Assembly: GCA_900754495.1 (NCBI GenBank)
Contig: CAAEDC010000129.1
Location: 1-20,901 of the forward strand
Length of the DNA stretch: 20,901 bases
Direction of reading: 5' to 3'
DNA from: Eggerthellaceae bacterium
Lineage (GTDB): Bacteria; Actinomycetota; Coriobacteriia; Coriobacteriales; Eggerthellaceae
The position numbers and the translations under genes were made by a program. The notes under the pieces are model-generated. The model saw only the letters and a list, made by a program, of their open reading frames with translations. It did no database searches and was not told the origin of the DNA. Shown one piece after another: positions 1 through 7,705 of this stretch; within the stretch, counting starts at the first letter, position 1, and each line of letters opens with the position of its first letter.

Positions 1-2
1 AC

Positions 3-287
3 ATCATCGCCATTCTGGGTATGGACGAGCTGTCCGAGGAGCAGAAGCTGACCGTTAACCGTGCCCGTAAGGCGCAGCAGTTCTTCGGCCAGTGCTTCCA
101 CGTGGCGACGCAGTTCACCGGCCTGCCCGGCAAGTACGTCAAGATGGAGGACACTGTCCGTTCCTTCGCCGCCATCCTCGACGGCGAGTGCGACGACATT
201 CCCGAGCAGTGCTTCCGCATGAAGGGCTCCATCGACGACGTGTACGAGGCCTACGAGCAATTGAAGAAGGACGAAGCTAATGCCTAA
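3..287 (+). CDS. atpD: ATP synthase F1 subunit beta, C-terminal fragment (window edge)
   Basis: This is the last 94 codons of the catalytic beta subunit of F1Fo ATP synthase; the 5' part lies outside the window. The frame is open from base 3. It begins with [13 protein letters not shown], the DELSEE lever loop that contacts the rotating gamma subunit. The C-terminal helical domain follows, with the family-typical segments [20 protein letters not shown] and [13 protein letters not shown]. The stop codon overlaps the start of atpC by 8 bases, which indicates translational coupling and the usual atpD-atpC order at the end of an atp operon. Nothing is abnormal in the part that is visible. Confidence 0.97.
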   Translation: MIAILGMDELSEEQKLTVNRARKAQQFFGQCFHVATQFTGLPGKYVKMEDTVRSFAAILDGECDDIPEQCFRMKGSIDDVYEAYEQLKKDEANA

Positions 288-714
288 ACCTTTCCGCTGC
301 ATAGTGGCCATTCCGACGCGTGCCCTGTTCCAGGGTGAGGTTTACTACGCGAAGGTGCCTGGCAGCGAGGGCGATTACGGCGTGATGGCTGGCCACGAGC
401 TTACCGTGACCACCAATCGTCCTGGCGTGCTTACCCTGTGGCTCGATCCGGAGGGCAAGCAGAAGAAGTTCTTCCTCACGTACGGCGGCTTTGCCCAAAC
501 GTTCGGCGACCAGCTTTCCGTCTTGGCCCGCATGGGCAAGGACGCGGACAACCTCGATGTCGAGGATACCCGCAGGAAGCTGGCCGCGATCACGCAGAGG
601 ATCGAGGAGCTTGAGAAGTCCGCGAAGGAGACCGATCATGCGGTTCTCGAGACCTCTCGCGTGAAGAAGGAGTGGTACGAGCTCCAGCTGCATGCAGTGG
701 GAGCCGACCAGTAG
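280..714 (+). CDS. atpC: ATP synthase F1 subunit epsilon
   Basis: The 144-residue epsilon subunit is part of the F1 central stalk and regulates ATP hydrolysis. The N-terminal beta-sandwich (about residues 1-86) has the family pattern F-R-C-I-V-A-I-P-T followed by [13 protein letters not shown], matching the usual epsilon GxxGxxGVLPGH. The C-terminal two-helix domain (about 88-135) is charged and contains [19 protein letters not shown]. The length is typical of the family. The ATG lies inside the end of atpD (8-base overlap), so the two are co-transcribed and probably translationally coupled. A strong intrinsic terminator about 70 bases downstream closes the atp operon. Confidence 0.96.
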   Translation: MPKPFRCIVAIPTRALFQGEVYYAKVPGSEGDYGVMAGHELTVTTNRPGVLTLWLDPEGKQKKFFLTYGGFAQTFGDQLSVLARMGKDADNLDVEDTRRKLAAITQRIEELEKSAKETDHAVLETSRVKKEWYELQLHAVGADQ

Positions 715-784
715 GCATTCCGTCGAGCGCATCGCCCGAAGCGCCTAGGCCCAGCCGATTCGGATGGGCGCTACATACAAACAG

Positions 785-819
785 AAAGCCCCGGCTGCGA
801 GAGCGGACCGGGGCTTTTT
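785..819 (+). terminator. Rho-independent terminator of the atp operon
   Basis: The arms AAAGCCCCGG (785-794) and CCGGGGCTTT (808-817) pair perfectly around a 13-base loop, and the run of T continues to 819. It sits 70 bases after the atpC stop. Read on the minus strand, the same stem is followed by CTGTTTGT. It could therefore also stop transcripts arriving from the convergent activase gene. Confidence 0.9.
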
Positions 820-843
820 GCGTGACAGGGGGAGTTGGCGCAT

Positions 844-1036
844 TGCCAGCTTTTTTACGCGGAATGCCAACATTTCCGCAGAATGCGACATCAGGGATAC
901 CCTGCAAGTCGATAAAGCGCAAGAAGACAGCGCAGTTCGATGATTATCCCGCAGAACCGGACATTCAATGCATTCGTAGAGCAACGCTATGTCGCATTCT
1001 GTCGAATAATCGGCATTTTGCAAAGAAAGCTTGGCA
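844..1036. repeat. Long palindromic element with 48-base arms between convergent genes
   Basis: Two 48-base arms (844-891 and 989-1036) are imperfect inverted repeats. The inner ends are a perfect 13-base match, CAGAATGCGACAT against ATGTCGCATTCTG. In the innermost 33 positions I count 25 matches; the outer parts match TGCCAGCTTT against TGCCAAGCTTT. The 97-base centre begins with a smaller dyad, CAGGG-ATA-CCCTG (892-904). No ORF with family features is present. It lies after the atp terminator and before the convergent activase gene. It could be a MITE-like non-autonomous element or a structured RNA; no target-site duplication was identified. Confidence 0.7.
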
Positions 1037-1093
1037 TCTGCACGCGGACAGGCGCACCGCCGTACAGGTCTCACGGTTTCCGACCCGTCCTGC

Positions 1094-4000
1094 CTACGCC
1101 CGCGCCTCGCGAGCGTTCATGATGAGCATCTGGAGACGGTTCTCGATGTTGGCGAAGCTCACGTCGGGATCGTAGTCGAGGGGCAGTATCTGCGCCTTGG
1201 GGTAGAGCTCCTTGAGCCGGTTGGCGATGCCGCGCCCCACGACGTGGTTGGGCAGGCATCCGAACGGCTGCAGGATGACGAACGCGCGGCAGCCCTTCTT
1301 GGCGTGATGGAGGATCTCGGCGGGGATCAGCACGCCCTCGCCCGCATCGAAGGTGTGGTGGATGATCGGGTCGCTGTCCTTGACGAGGTCGGGCATGCGT
1401 TCGGGGGGCTCGTAGAGCGGATGGGCGCTTCCGATGCGGTCGGCGATGTCATGCGCCTTGTCGAACACCTTGTTCGCGATCGAGTACCACGCTGCCTCGG
1501 GCTTGGGGATGTCGACCTGGAACTCCTTGATCTGGGCGTTCTTGTAGAAATAGGTCTTGCGGATGACGTCGGTCATGCGCGCCTCGATGACCTCGAGGCC
1601 GTTGCGCTCGAGATAGTCCTCGATATGGCGGTTGGCGCCGGGGTGGAAGTTCAGCAGGTACTCGCCGACGATGAGGACGGTGGGACGGGGGTTCGCGCGG
1701 TCGTAGCGCACCTCTTTCATAAGGGCGACGGCGCGTTTGAACCCCGCGATCGCGCCGCGCACGCCCCGCTTCCGCATGCCGTCCATGGTGATGTCGAGCG
1801 CGCGGTCGAACGCGGCGTTGGCGCTGCCCGGCTCCAGCTCGTAGGGCCTTATCCGGCGCAGGAGCGCCTCCAGGGCATCGATCATCGGCAGCCCGACCGC
1901 CGTGCGGATGGCGGCGGGGACGCTCATCTTGAAGCCGGGGTGGATGTCGTGGGCGTCCACGTCGTCGTTGGTGATGATGGGCACGTGCGAGAAGCCGGCA
2001 TCGTCGAGCGCCTTGCGCAGGAGCGCCGCATAGTGGGTCAGGCGGCAGTCGCCGATGTACTTGCCCGTGGCGACGGCGACTTCGGCGTCGTCGTACTCTC
2101 CGCTCATCAATGCGGCGAGCGATTCTCCGACGGTCATCTGGGCGGGGAAGCAGATGTCGTTGTGGACGTACTTCTTCCCCAGGCGGATCGCCTCCTCGCC
2201 GCCGACGTCGAGCGCCTCGGCGCGCACCCCCTGGCGGCAGAACGTGGCGGACATCAGCTTGGCGAACGCATGCGAGGTGTTGGGCACGAGCACGACCTTG
2301 TCGCGGCGGTCCGCCTTGGTGAATTTGACCGGGTACGGGTCGGGCAGCACGTGCTCGGCGGAGGGTTCGAAGGTGCGGCTGCGGGCGGCGCGGCGCGCGT
2401 CGACGGTCTCGACGAACGAGCGCACGCGGATGCGCAGCGGGCCGGTCGCGTCGCTCTCGTCCACCTTGAGGATGAGCGGCGTCTTGGAGCCTCCGGAGGC
2501 CTCGTGCATGAGGCGGACGATCTCGTCGGAAAGGTACGCGTCGTGGCCGCAGCCGAAGCTGACGAGCTGGACGTACTCGAGCGCGGGGTCGCCGGCGGCG
2601 ATGAGCGCGGTGCCGAGCATGCGCGCGTGGAAGTTGTTGACGATGTCGAGGCGGCTCATCGAGAGGTCGACCTCGGTCGCCCCCGGTACCGCGTCGGGCG
2701 GGAGCACGGGAATGCCCCTGCTCGTGAACAGGCGCGGAAGCCCATGGTTGACGAGCGGGTCGTTGTGGTAGGGGCGCGCTGCGAGCACGACGGCGTAGGA
2801 GCCGGTGCGACGCGCCTCCTCGATGACCTGGCCGCCGCGCTCGACGAGCCGATCGCGGAACGATCGCTGCGCCGCATCCGCCGCGCCGATCGCACGCAGC
2901 GCGATCTGATCGGGGACGCCGAATGCTTCGCGCAGGTAGGCGGTGAGCTGGCGGTCGCGGTCCTTGTCGGAATACCAGTGGAACAGCGGCGCGTCGAAGG
3001 GGATCCCGAAGCGCTTCTCGGGGTTGTCCGAGTTGCGCACCACCAGGGGGTATCCCTTGACCACCGCGCACATCCACAAGCTCGTGTCTTGGACGTTCTC
3101 GGTGGGCACGGTGGTGACGATGGGCATGAATATGCGGTCGACCCCGGCGTCGGCGAGATCGCGCAGATGCCCGTGGACGAGCTTCGCCGGGAAGCAGACC
3201 GTGTCGGAGGGCACGTTGGGAAGCCCCCGTTCGTACAGCTCGTGCGTAGACGGCCCCGAAACGTGCACCGAAAATCCCAGGGAGAGGAGCAAGGTGCGCC
3301 AGAAGGGCAGGTTGTCCCACAGCGCCAGGACGCAGGGCAGCCCGATGGCCTCGTTTCGCATGGGGACGAGCGCGGGGACGGGCGCCTCCTCGAAGAGGAG
3401 CTTCTGGCGGTAGGCGAACAGGTCGGGCGTCGCCTGGGAGTCCGCTTTGATCTCGCGCAGCTGGCGGCGCACCTCCTCGTCGTGCGGATCGCCGACGATC
3501 TCGCCGCGCTCGCAGCGGTTGCCCGTAACGTAGGTGGAGCCGTCGGAGAAGGCGATGAGCGTGCGGTTGCAATGGTTTCCGCAGAACGGGCAGGGGTTGT
3601 TCGATTCGCGCGTGTAGGAGAAGCCGTCCATCTCGTCGAGCCCGATGAACGTCGATGCGATGAACGCCTCGTCGGCCGCGCGTTTGCGCTTGGCGATGAG
3701 CGCCGCTCCGATGGCGCCCATGACGCCGGGGTAGGGCGCCCGCACCACCTCGCGTCCGAGGTAGGACTCAAGTGAGCGCAGGACCGCGTCGTTTTTGAAC
3801 GTGCCGCCCTGCACCACGATGCGCTCGCCGAGCGAATCGGTGTTGGCGATGCGGATGACCTTGGTGAACACGTTCTCGATGATGGAGCGCGCCAGCCCCG
3901 CCATGATGTCGTCGGGCGTTTTGCCCAGGCGCTGCTCTGAGACGATGCTGCTGTTCATGAACACGGTGCAGCGGCTGCCGAGCACGGCGGGCGAGGTCGA

Positions 4001-5644
4001 GCGGATCGCCGCGTCGGCGATGCCCGAGACGGGGATGCCCAGCGATGCGGCGAACCCCTCGAGGAACGATCCGCAGCCGCTCGAGCAGGCCTCGTTGACC
4101 ATGATGTCGGTGATGATGCCGCCGTCGAGCCAGATCGCCTTCATATCCTGGCCGCCGATGTCGAGCACGAACGTGGCGTCGGGGACGAATTTGGTCGCGG
4201 CGGCGGTGTGCGCGACGGTCTCGACGGTGTGGCAGTCGGCATGGAACGCCCGCGCGAACAGGTTCTCGCCGTATCCGGTGGTGCCGCAGGCGAGGATCTC
4301 GATCTCGACGCCCGCCGCGCGGTACGCATCGCGCAGCTCGATGAGGGCCTTGCGGGCGACGTCGAGCGGCGCGCCCTCGTTGCCGGCGTAGTGATAGTCG
4401 ATGAGGTTCTCGTCCTCGTCGATGATCGCGAACTTGGTCGTCGTGCTGCCCGAGTCGATGCCCAGGTACACGCGCAGCTTGCCGTTGCGCGCGGCGGAGG
4501 AGCGCGGGGGCTCGGGTGCCGCGGCGTGGCGCGCGCGGAACGCCGCGAGCTCGTCGGCGGAGGCGAACAGGGGCTCGGAGGGTTCGTGCGCCGCCATGCC
4601 GCCGGCGTCGTCGGAGAGCAGCTCTCCCGCGCGCGCGAAGTCGACGTGGGCGTCCTCGTCCGCGAACAGCTCGTCGAGTGAGAGGGCCGTGCCCAGGGCG
4701 ACGATGGTCTCGGGGTGCTCGGGGCGGATCGCCTCGCCGTCGACCAGGTGCAGGCGCTCGCAGAACACGCGCACCAGCGTTGGGTTGAAGGTGAGCGGGC
4801 CGCCCTCGAAGATCACCGGGGGGACGACGTCGAGGCCCTGTGCGAGGCCGCCGAGCGTCTGCTTGGCGATGGCGTGGAACGCCGAAAGCGCCAGATCAGC
4901 TTTGGAGGCGCCTTGGTTGAGCAGGGGCTGGATGTCGGTCTTGGCGTACACGCCGCAGCGCCCCGAGATCTCGTAGACGGTGGTCCCGCGCGCGGCGAGC
5001 TCGTCGAACTCCTCGACGGGAACCTTCAGAAGCGACGCGATCTCGTCGATGAAGGCGCCCGTGCCCCCGGCGCAGCTGCCGTTCATGCGCATGTCTGCCA
5101 CCCCGGGTTTGCCGGTGGCGTCGTCGGCGTCGAAGAACACCATCTTGGCGTCCTGGCCGCCAAGCTCGATCGCGCAGCGCGCCTGAGGGTGCATCTCGCG
5201 CACCGCGATCGCGTTGGCGACGACCTCCTGCACGTAGGGGGTGCCGAGCAGGCGCGCGATCGCCTCGCCGCCCGATCCGCATACGGCGAGGCGCGCCGGC
5301 GTGCCGGGGAAGCGCGCGGCGATGTCGTCGAGCGCGTGGCGGACGCTTTCGGCCTGGCGCGCGTTGTGGCGCTTGTAGCTCGCGTGCAGCACGGCGCCCG
5401 TCGCGGGGTCGATCACGCAGGATTTCGTGGTGGTGGAGCCCACGTCGATGCCGATGTGGAGGCAGCGGGACGAGGGGGAAGGTTCGGGATGCTGGGATGC
5501 GCTGAGGTTGGTTTCAGGTGAGATTGGCAGCGTTGTCCGGTCGCGTGCCGGTGAGGTGTCGCGGTCGGTCGAAATCATTTCTGGCGCTGGCAGCGCTGCT
5601 CCTTCGCTTGCTCGTCTGTTTGCTGAACGCTGCTCGGACGGCAT
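1094..5644 (-). CDS. Large fused acyl-CoA dehydratase activase (two BcrA/HgdC-type ATPases plus HgdB-like C-terminus)
   Basis: The protein has about 1,516 residues from the ATG at 5644. A TTG at 5662 extends it by six codons, and numbering here counts from that TTG. Two ASKHA ATPase domains follow each other. The first (about 68-330) has GIDVGSTTTK, CAIELGGQDAK and cluster-ligand cysteines C197 (SCAGGTG) and C236 (GRCGVYA). The second (about 396-660) has GIDSGSTTTK, C526/C530 (ACSSGCG) and C565 (SRCTVF). Next come a cysteine cluster CPFCGNHC (about 691-698), a DUF2229/COG3580 region (about 770-1000) and a COG3581/HgdB-like end containing LQPFGCLPNHVVGRG. HgdC-like ATPases share a [4Fe-4S] cluster and use ATP to inject low-potential electrons into 2-hydroxyacyl-CoA dehydratases or benzoyl-CoA reductases. 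The substrate here is unknown. It is monocistronic, and no good Shine-Dalgarno precedes any candidate start. Confidence 0.9.
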   Translation of the reverse strand: MPSEQRSANRRASEGAALPAPEMISTDRDTSPARDRTTLPISPETNLSASQHPEPSPSSRCLHIGIDVGSTTTKSCVIDPATGAVLHASYKRHNARQAESVRHALDDIAARFPGTPARLAVCGSGGEAIARLLGTPYVQEVVANAIAVREMHPQARCAIELGGQDAKMVFFDADDATGKPGVADMRMNGSCAGGTGAFIDEIASLLKVPVEEFDELAARGTTVYEISGRCGVYAKTDIQPLLNQGASKADLALSAFHAIAKQTLGGLAQGLDVVPPVIFEGGPLTFNPTLVRVFCERLHLVDGEAIRPEHPETIVALGTALSLDELFADEDAHVDFARAGELLSDDAGGMAAHEPSEPLFASADELAAFRARHAAAPEPPRSSAARNGKLRVYLGIDSGSTTTKFAIIDEDENLIDYHYAGNEGAPLDVARKALIELRDAYRAAGVEIEILACGTTGYGENLFARAFHADCHTVETVAHTAAATKFVPDATFVLDIGGQDMKAIWLDGGIITDIMVNEACSSGCGSFLEGFAASLGIPVSGIADAAIRSTSPAVLGSRCTVFMNSSIVSEQRLGKTPDDIMAGLARSIIENVFTKVIRIANTDSLGERIVVQGGTFKNDAVLRSLESYLGREVVRAPYPGVMGAIGAALIAKRKRAADEAFIASTFIGLDEMDGFSYTRESNNPCPFCGNHCNRTLIAFSDGSTYVTGNRCERGEIVGDPHDEEVRRQLREIKADSQATPDLFAYRQKLLFEEAPVPALVPMRNEAIGLPCVLALWDNLPFWRTLLLSLGFSVHVSGPSTHELYERGLPNVPSDTVCFPAKLVHGHLRDLADAGVDRIFMPIVTTVPTENVQDTSLWMCAVVKGYPLVVRNSDNPEKRFGIPFDAPLFHWYSDKDRDRQLTAYLREAFGVPDQIALRAIGAADAAQRSFRDRLVERGGQVIEEARRTGSYAVVLAARPYHNDPLVNHGLPRLFTSRGIPVLPPDAVPGATEVDLSMSRLDIVNNFHARMLGTALIAAGDPALEYVQLVSFGCGHDAYLSDEIVRLMHEASGGSKTPLILKVDESDATGPLRIRVRSFVETVDARRAARSRTFEPSAEHVLPDPYPVKFTKADRRDKVVLVPNTSHAFAKLMSATFCRQGVRAEALDVGGEEAIRLGKKYVHNDICFPAQMTVGESLAALMSGEYDDAEVAVATGKYIGDCRLTHYAALLRKALDDAGFSHVPIITNDDVDAHDIHPGFKMSVPAAIRTAVGLPMIDALEALLRRIRPYELEPGSANAAFDRALDITMDGMRKRGVRGAIAGFKRAVALMKEVRYDRANPRPTVLIVGEYLLNFHPGANRHIEDYLERNGLEVIEARMTDVIRKTYFYKNAQIKEFQVDIPKPEAAWYSIANKVFDKAHDIADRIGSAHPLYEPPERMPDLVKDSDPIIHHTFDAGEGVLIPAEILHHAKKGCRAFVILQPFGCLPNHVVGRGIANRLKELYPKAQILPLDYDPDVSFANIENRLQMLIMNAREARA

Positions 5645-5674
5645 CCGAACGGCGGTCAACAAACGCGTCTAACC

Positions 5675-5703
5675 AGTATATTCAACAACGTGTTGAAAAT
5701 AAA
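5675..5703 (-). promoter_or_regulatory. Probable promoter of the activase gene
   Basis: On the minus strand there is TATACT (5675-5680, five of six -10 matches). A weak -35, TTTATT (5698-5703), lies 17 bases upstream. The predicted start near 5668 is almost on the TTG at 5662 and leaves a leader of about 24 bases to the ATG at 5644, which favours the ATG. The weak -35 and the dyad between the boxes suggest a regulated promoter. Confidence 0.5.
5681..5697. promoter_or_regulatory. Perfect operator-like dyad in the activase promoter
   Basis: TTCAACA-ACG-TGTTGAA is a perfect 7-base inverted repeat with a 3-base centre, lying exactly between the predicted -35 and -10 of the activase gene. A further half-site, TTGTTGAA, lies at 5722-5729. 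The size and placement are typical of a TetR-family repressor site. No TetR gene is in this window, so the regulator would be encoded elsewhere. Confidence 0.6.
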
Positions 5704-5869
5704 CCGACAAACACTCCCTAGTTGTTGAATTGGATTCGGGATGGGGGAGGTGGGGACGGGCTCGTCGAAAAAAGCTCCTCCGCGATCCGCGCGCCGCAAG
5801 CGCCCGTCCAACGCGCTTCCGGCGCGCGCCATGACGCTGCGAGGTCCGAGGATCCCATCGAATCCCCGT

Positions 5870-6016
5870 TTAGCGCGCGGCGTCCTCCAGCGCGTTCTCG
5901 ACGGCGTCGAGGAGCTCCTCGCGCGAGCCGATGCCCATCTTGTGGTAGATGTTGTAGGTGTGGGTCTTCGCCGTGTGGCCGGAGATGCCCAGCTTGTTCT
6001 GGATGTGCTCGGCCCC
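5870..6016 (-). pseudogene. LuxR-family regulator, C-terminal HTH remnant
   Basis: The minus strand encodes about 48 residues ending at a TAA at 5870-5872. It contains AEHIQNKLGIS, GHTAKTHTYNIYHKMGI and SREELLDAVENAL, the recognition-helix half of a LuxR/NarL-type DNA-binding domain. Everything upstream is missing: the first HTH helix and the large N-terminal sensor or membrane domain usual for Eggerthellaceae LuxR proteins. Homology stops at about 6011-6022, where the opposite strand abruptly becomes molybdopterin oxidoreductase. The reading frame stays open to the right only because of antisense coding. It cannot work as a regulator in this form. The 5' end is therefore a deletion breakpoint, or less likely an assembly join. 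Confidence 0.75.
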
Positions 6017-7108
6017 ATCCAGGAGGACAAGCGCATCGGCATCCACGACTACCCGCTGTACAACTTCGGCTTCGCCGTGTCGCAGCCCGACGAGACGGTC
6101 AAGACCATCGAGACGGGCGAGCCCTACGAGATCCACGGCGCGTGGCTGCAGACCACCAACCCGCTGGCCTGCATGGGCGCCGACCCGCAGCGTCTGTACA
6201 AGGCGCTCAACAAGCTCGACTTCATCGTCGTGGTCGACCTGTTCAAGACCCCGACCATCGCGGCTCTGGCCGATGTGGTCCTGCCCGTCCAGACGTTCTG
6301 CGAGCGCAACGGCATCGCGTTCGTGTCCGGCGCCCAGCGCGGATCCACGATCAACAAGGTCACCCAGGTGGGCGAGTGCAAGTCCGACATGCAGATCAAC
6401 CTGGAGCTCGGCAAGCGCTGGAACCCCGAGGCGTGGCCGTGGGACAACGTCGACGACATGTTCACCGACATGCTCAAGCCGACCGGCATGAGCTTCGAGG
6501 AGCTGCAGAAGGTCGCCCCGGCATACCAGCCCATCGAGTACTACCGCTATGAGAAGGGCATGCTGCGCCCCGACGGCCAGCCCGGCTTCAACACGCCCAC
6601 TGGCCGCATCGAGCTGTGGAGCAACTTCTACTCCCGCGCCGGCCTCGACCCGCTGCCCTACTTCGAGGAGCCCGAGCCCGGCCCCGGCTCCACGCCCGAC
6701 CTCATGGACGAGTACCCGCTCGTCATGACCAGCGGCGCGCGCTTCTGGGGCATGTTCCACTCCGAGCATCGCCAGATCGAGCGCATGCGCTACTACCGTC
6801 CGTGGCCGCTGATGGAGATCCATCCCGACACCGCCGCCAAGTACGGCATCGAGGACGGCGATTGGGTGTGGATGGAAGGCCCGATGGGCCGCGCCAAGCG
6901 CAAGGCCAAGCTCACGCCGCAGATGGACCGCCGCATGGTGTCGTGCGATCACGGCTGGTGGTTCCCCGAGGGCGATCCCGAGAAGTTCTACGACGTGTTC
7001 GACCTCAACATCAACAACACGCTGCCGTGGATTCCCGGCAAGAGCGGCTTCGGCTCCAACTACAAGAGCTCCATTTGCAAGATCTACAAGGTTAAAGAGG
7101 GGGAATAG
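6017..7108 (+). pseudogene. Molybdopterin oxidoreductase (DMSO reductase family), C-terminal half only
   Basis: About 360 residues of a catalytic molybdopterin enzyme start abruptly at EDKRIGIHDYPLYNFGF and run to a normal stop. Visible parts include TNPLACMGADP, a region with ADVVLPVQTFCERNG, FNTPTGRIELWS, and the dinucleotide-binding C-terminal domain with MTSGARFWGMFHSEHRQ, LMEIHPDTAAKYGIEDGDW and CDHGWWFPEG. The N-terminal half is absent: no TAT signal, no [4Fe-4S] motif and no first Mo-bisPGD-binding segments. No start codon with a ribosome site precedes the homology; the upstream open frame (from 5741) is antisense to the LuxR remnant. The C-terminus runs 3 bases before the next gene, so this was the first gene of an oxidoreductase operon. 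Related Eggerthella enzymes include catechol dehydroxylases, but the substrate cannot be assigned. Confidence 0.85.
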
Positions 7109-7111
7109 ACG

Positions 7112-7453
7112 ATGGCGAAGTACGGTTTGCTTGTTGACGCGCAGTGGTGCTCCGGCTGCCACAGCTGCGAGATCGCCTGCCAGATGGAGCACGGCCTGCC
7201 GGTCGGCCAGACGGGCATCAAGGTCGTGAAGATCGGCCCGTGGGTCATGGGCGACGAGGCCGACGAGAACTGGCAGTTCAGCTACCTGCCCATTCCCACG
7301 AAGCAGTGCGACACGTGCGCGCAGCGCCGCGGCCTGGGCAAGGTGCCCACCTGCGTGCAGCATTGCCAGTCCCAGTGCCTGGAGTTCGGCGAGCTGTCCG
7401 AGCTCGAGAAGCGCATGGACAAGAAGCAGAAGACGCTGTTCGTGGTGGCGTAG
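7112..7453 (+). CDS. 4Fe-4S electron-transfer subunit of a molybdopterin oxidoreductase
   Basis: This short protein (113 residues) has two cysteine clusters. C13-C16-C19-C23 (CSGCHSCEIAC) has CX2CX2CX3C spacing, and C66-C69-C81-C85 has CX2CX11CX3C, the DmsB/NrfC-type pattern, with an extra C89. It should carry up to two [4Fe-4S] clusters and pass electrons to or from the catalytic subunit. It is shorter than the usual 180-200-residue four-cluster subunits. The start has a strong site, AGAGGGGGAA, shortly upstream, and the gene begins 3 bases after the oxidoreductase stop. Because the catalytic gene is truncated and has lost its promoter region, this subunit is probably an orphan. It appears intact itself, which suggests that any deletion is recent. 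Confidence 0.85.
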   Translation: MAKYGLLVDAQWCSGCHSCEIACQMEHGLPVGQTGIKVVKIGPWVMGDEADENWQFSYLPIPTKQCDTCAQRRGLGKVPTCVQHCQSQCLEFGELSELEKRMDKKQKTLFVVA

Positions 7454-7463
7454 AAGGGGGATC

Positions 7464-7682
7464 GCCGCGGGGAACCCTTTGCGGGGCTGCGGGCGGACGG
7501 GCGAGTGAGCGTGTCACTGGCTGGCCCGGCAGCATCAAGGCCCCGGTCCCCGCGGCTTCCCTGACATAAGCCGGCGCTTCTGCGCGCCGGCAGACGGGGC
7601 CCATCGGCTTCGATTCCGCTTGGCGGTCGTGCCGATGGGCCTTTCTGCAACCAAAAGCGGACATGCGGCGGGGGAGCGCCGC
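7464..7682 (+). other. Hairpin-rich spacer between Fe-S subunit and membrane-protein genes
   Basis: The 252-base gap holds four inverted repeats in a row. GCCGCGGGGA (7464-7473) pairs with TCCCCGCGGC (7547-7556). GCCGGCGC (7570-7577) pairs with GCGCCGGC (7584-7591). GGCCCATCGGC (7598-7608) pairs with GCCGATGGGCC (7631-7641). GCGGCG (7665-7670) pairs with CGCCGC (7677-7682), just before the ribosome site. I see no ORF and no convincing promoter. It may be a structured leader, an mRNA-stability element or a terminator region. Confidence 0.5.
7598..7646 (+). terminator. Possible terminator or attenuator hairpin
   Basis: The 11-base perfect arms GGCCCATCGGC (7598-7608) and GCCGATGGGCC (7631-7641) enclose a 22-base loop and are followed by TTTCT. 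The stem is strong but the T-tract is short, so termination would be partial. It would separate the oxidoreductase remnant operon from the membrane-protein gene. Confidence 0.45.
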
Positions 7683-7705
7683 GTTCCCGGAAGGGGGGAA
7701 TTGAG

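Noticed and set aside
1031..3775. Long plus-strand open frame (over 900 codons) opposite the activase
   Set aside because: Its translation is rich in V, G, A, D, R and H with no family motif, and it is exactly antisense to a gene with clear domains. GC-rich codon use keeps the opposite strand open.
5793..5823. Terminator for the LuxR remnant
   Set aside because: Arms GCCGCAAGCGC and GCGCTTCCGGC pair 10 of 11, but the T-run on the minus strand is about 20 bases further on, too far for a standard intrinsic terminator.
5741..6016. Extending the molybdopterin oxidoreductase frame upstream to an ATG at 5741
   Set aside because: The added residues are antisense to the LuxR remnant and unlike any part of the enzyme; the N-terminal cofactor motifs are absent.
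6017..7363. Extending the LuxR frame rightwards on the minus strand
   Set aside because: The added sequence is antisense to the oxidoreductase and Fe-S genes and shows no sensor or membrane domain.
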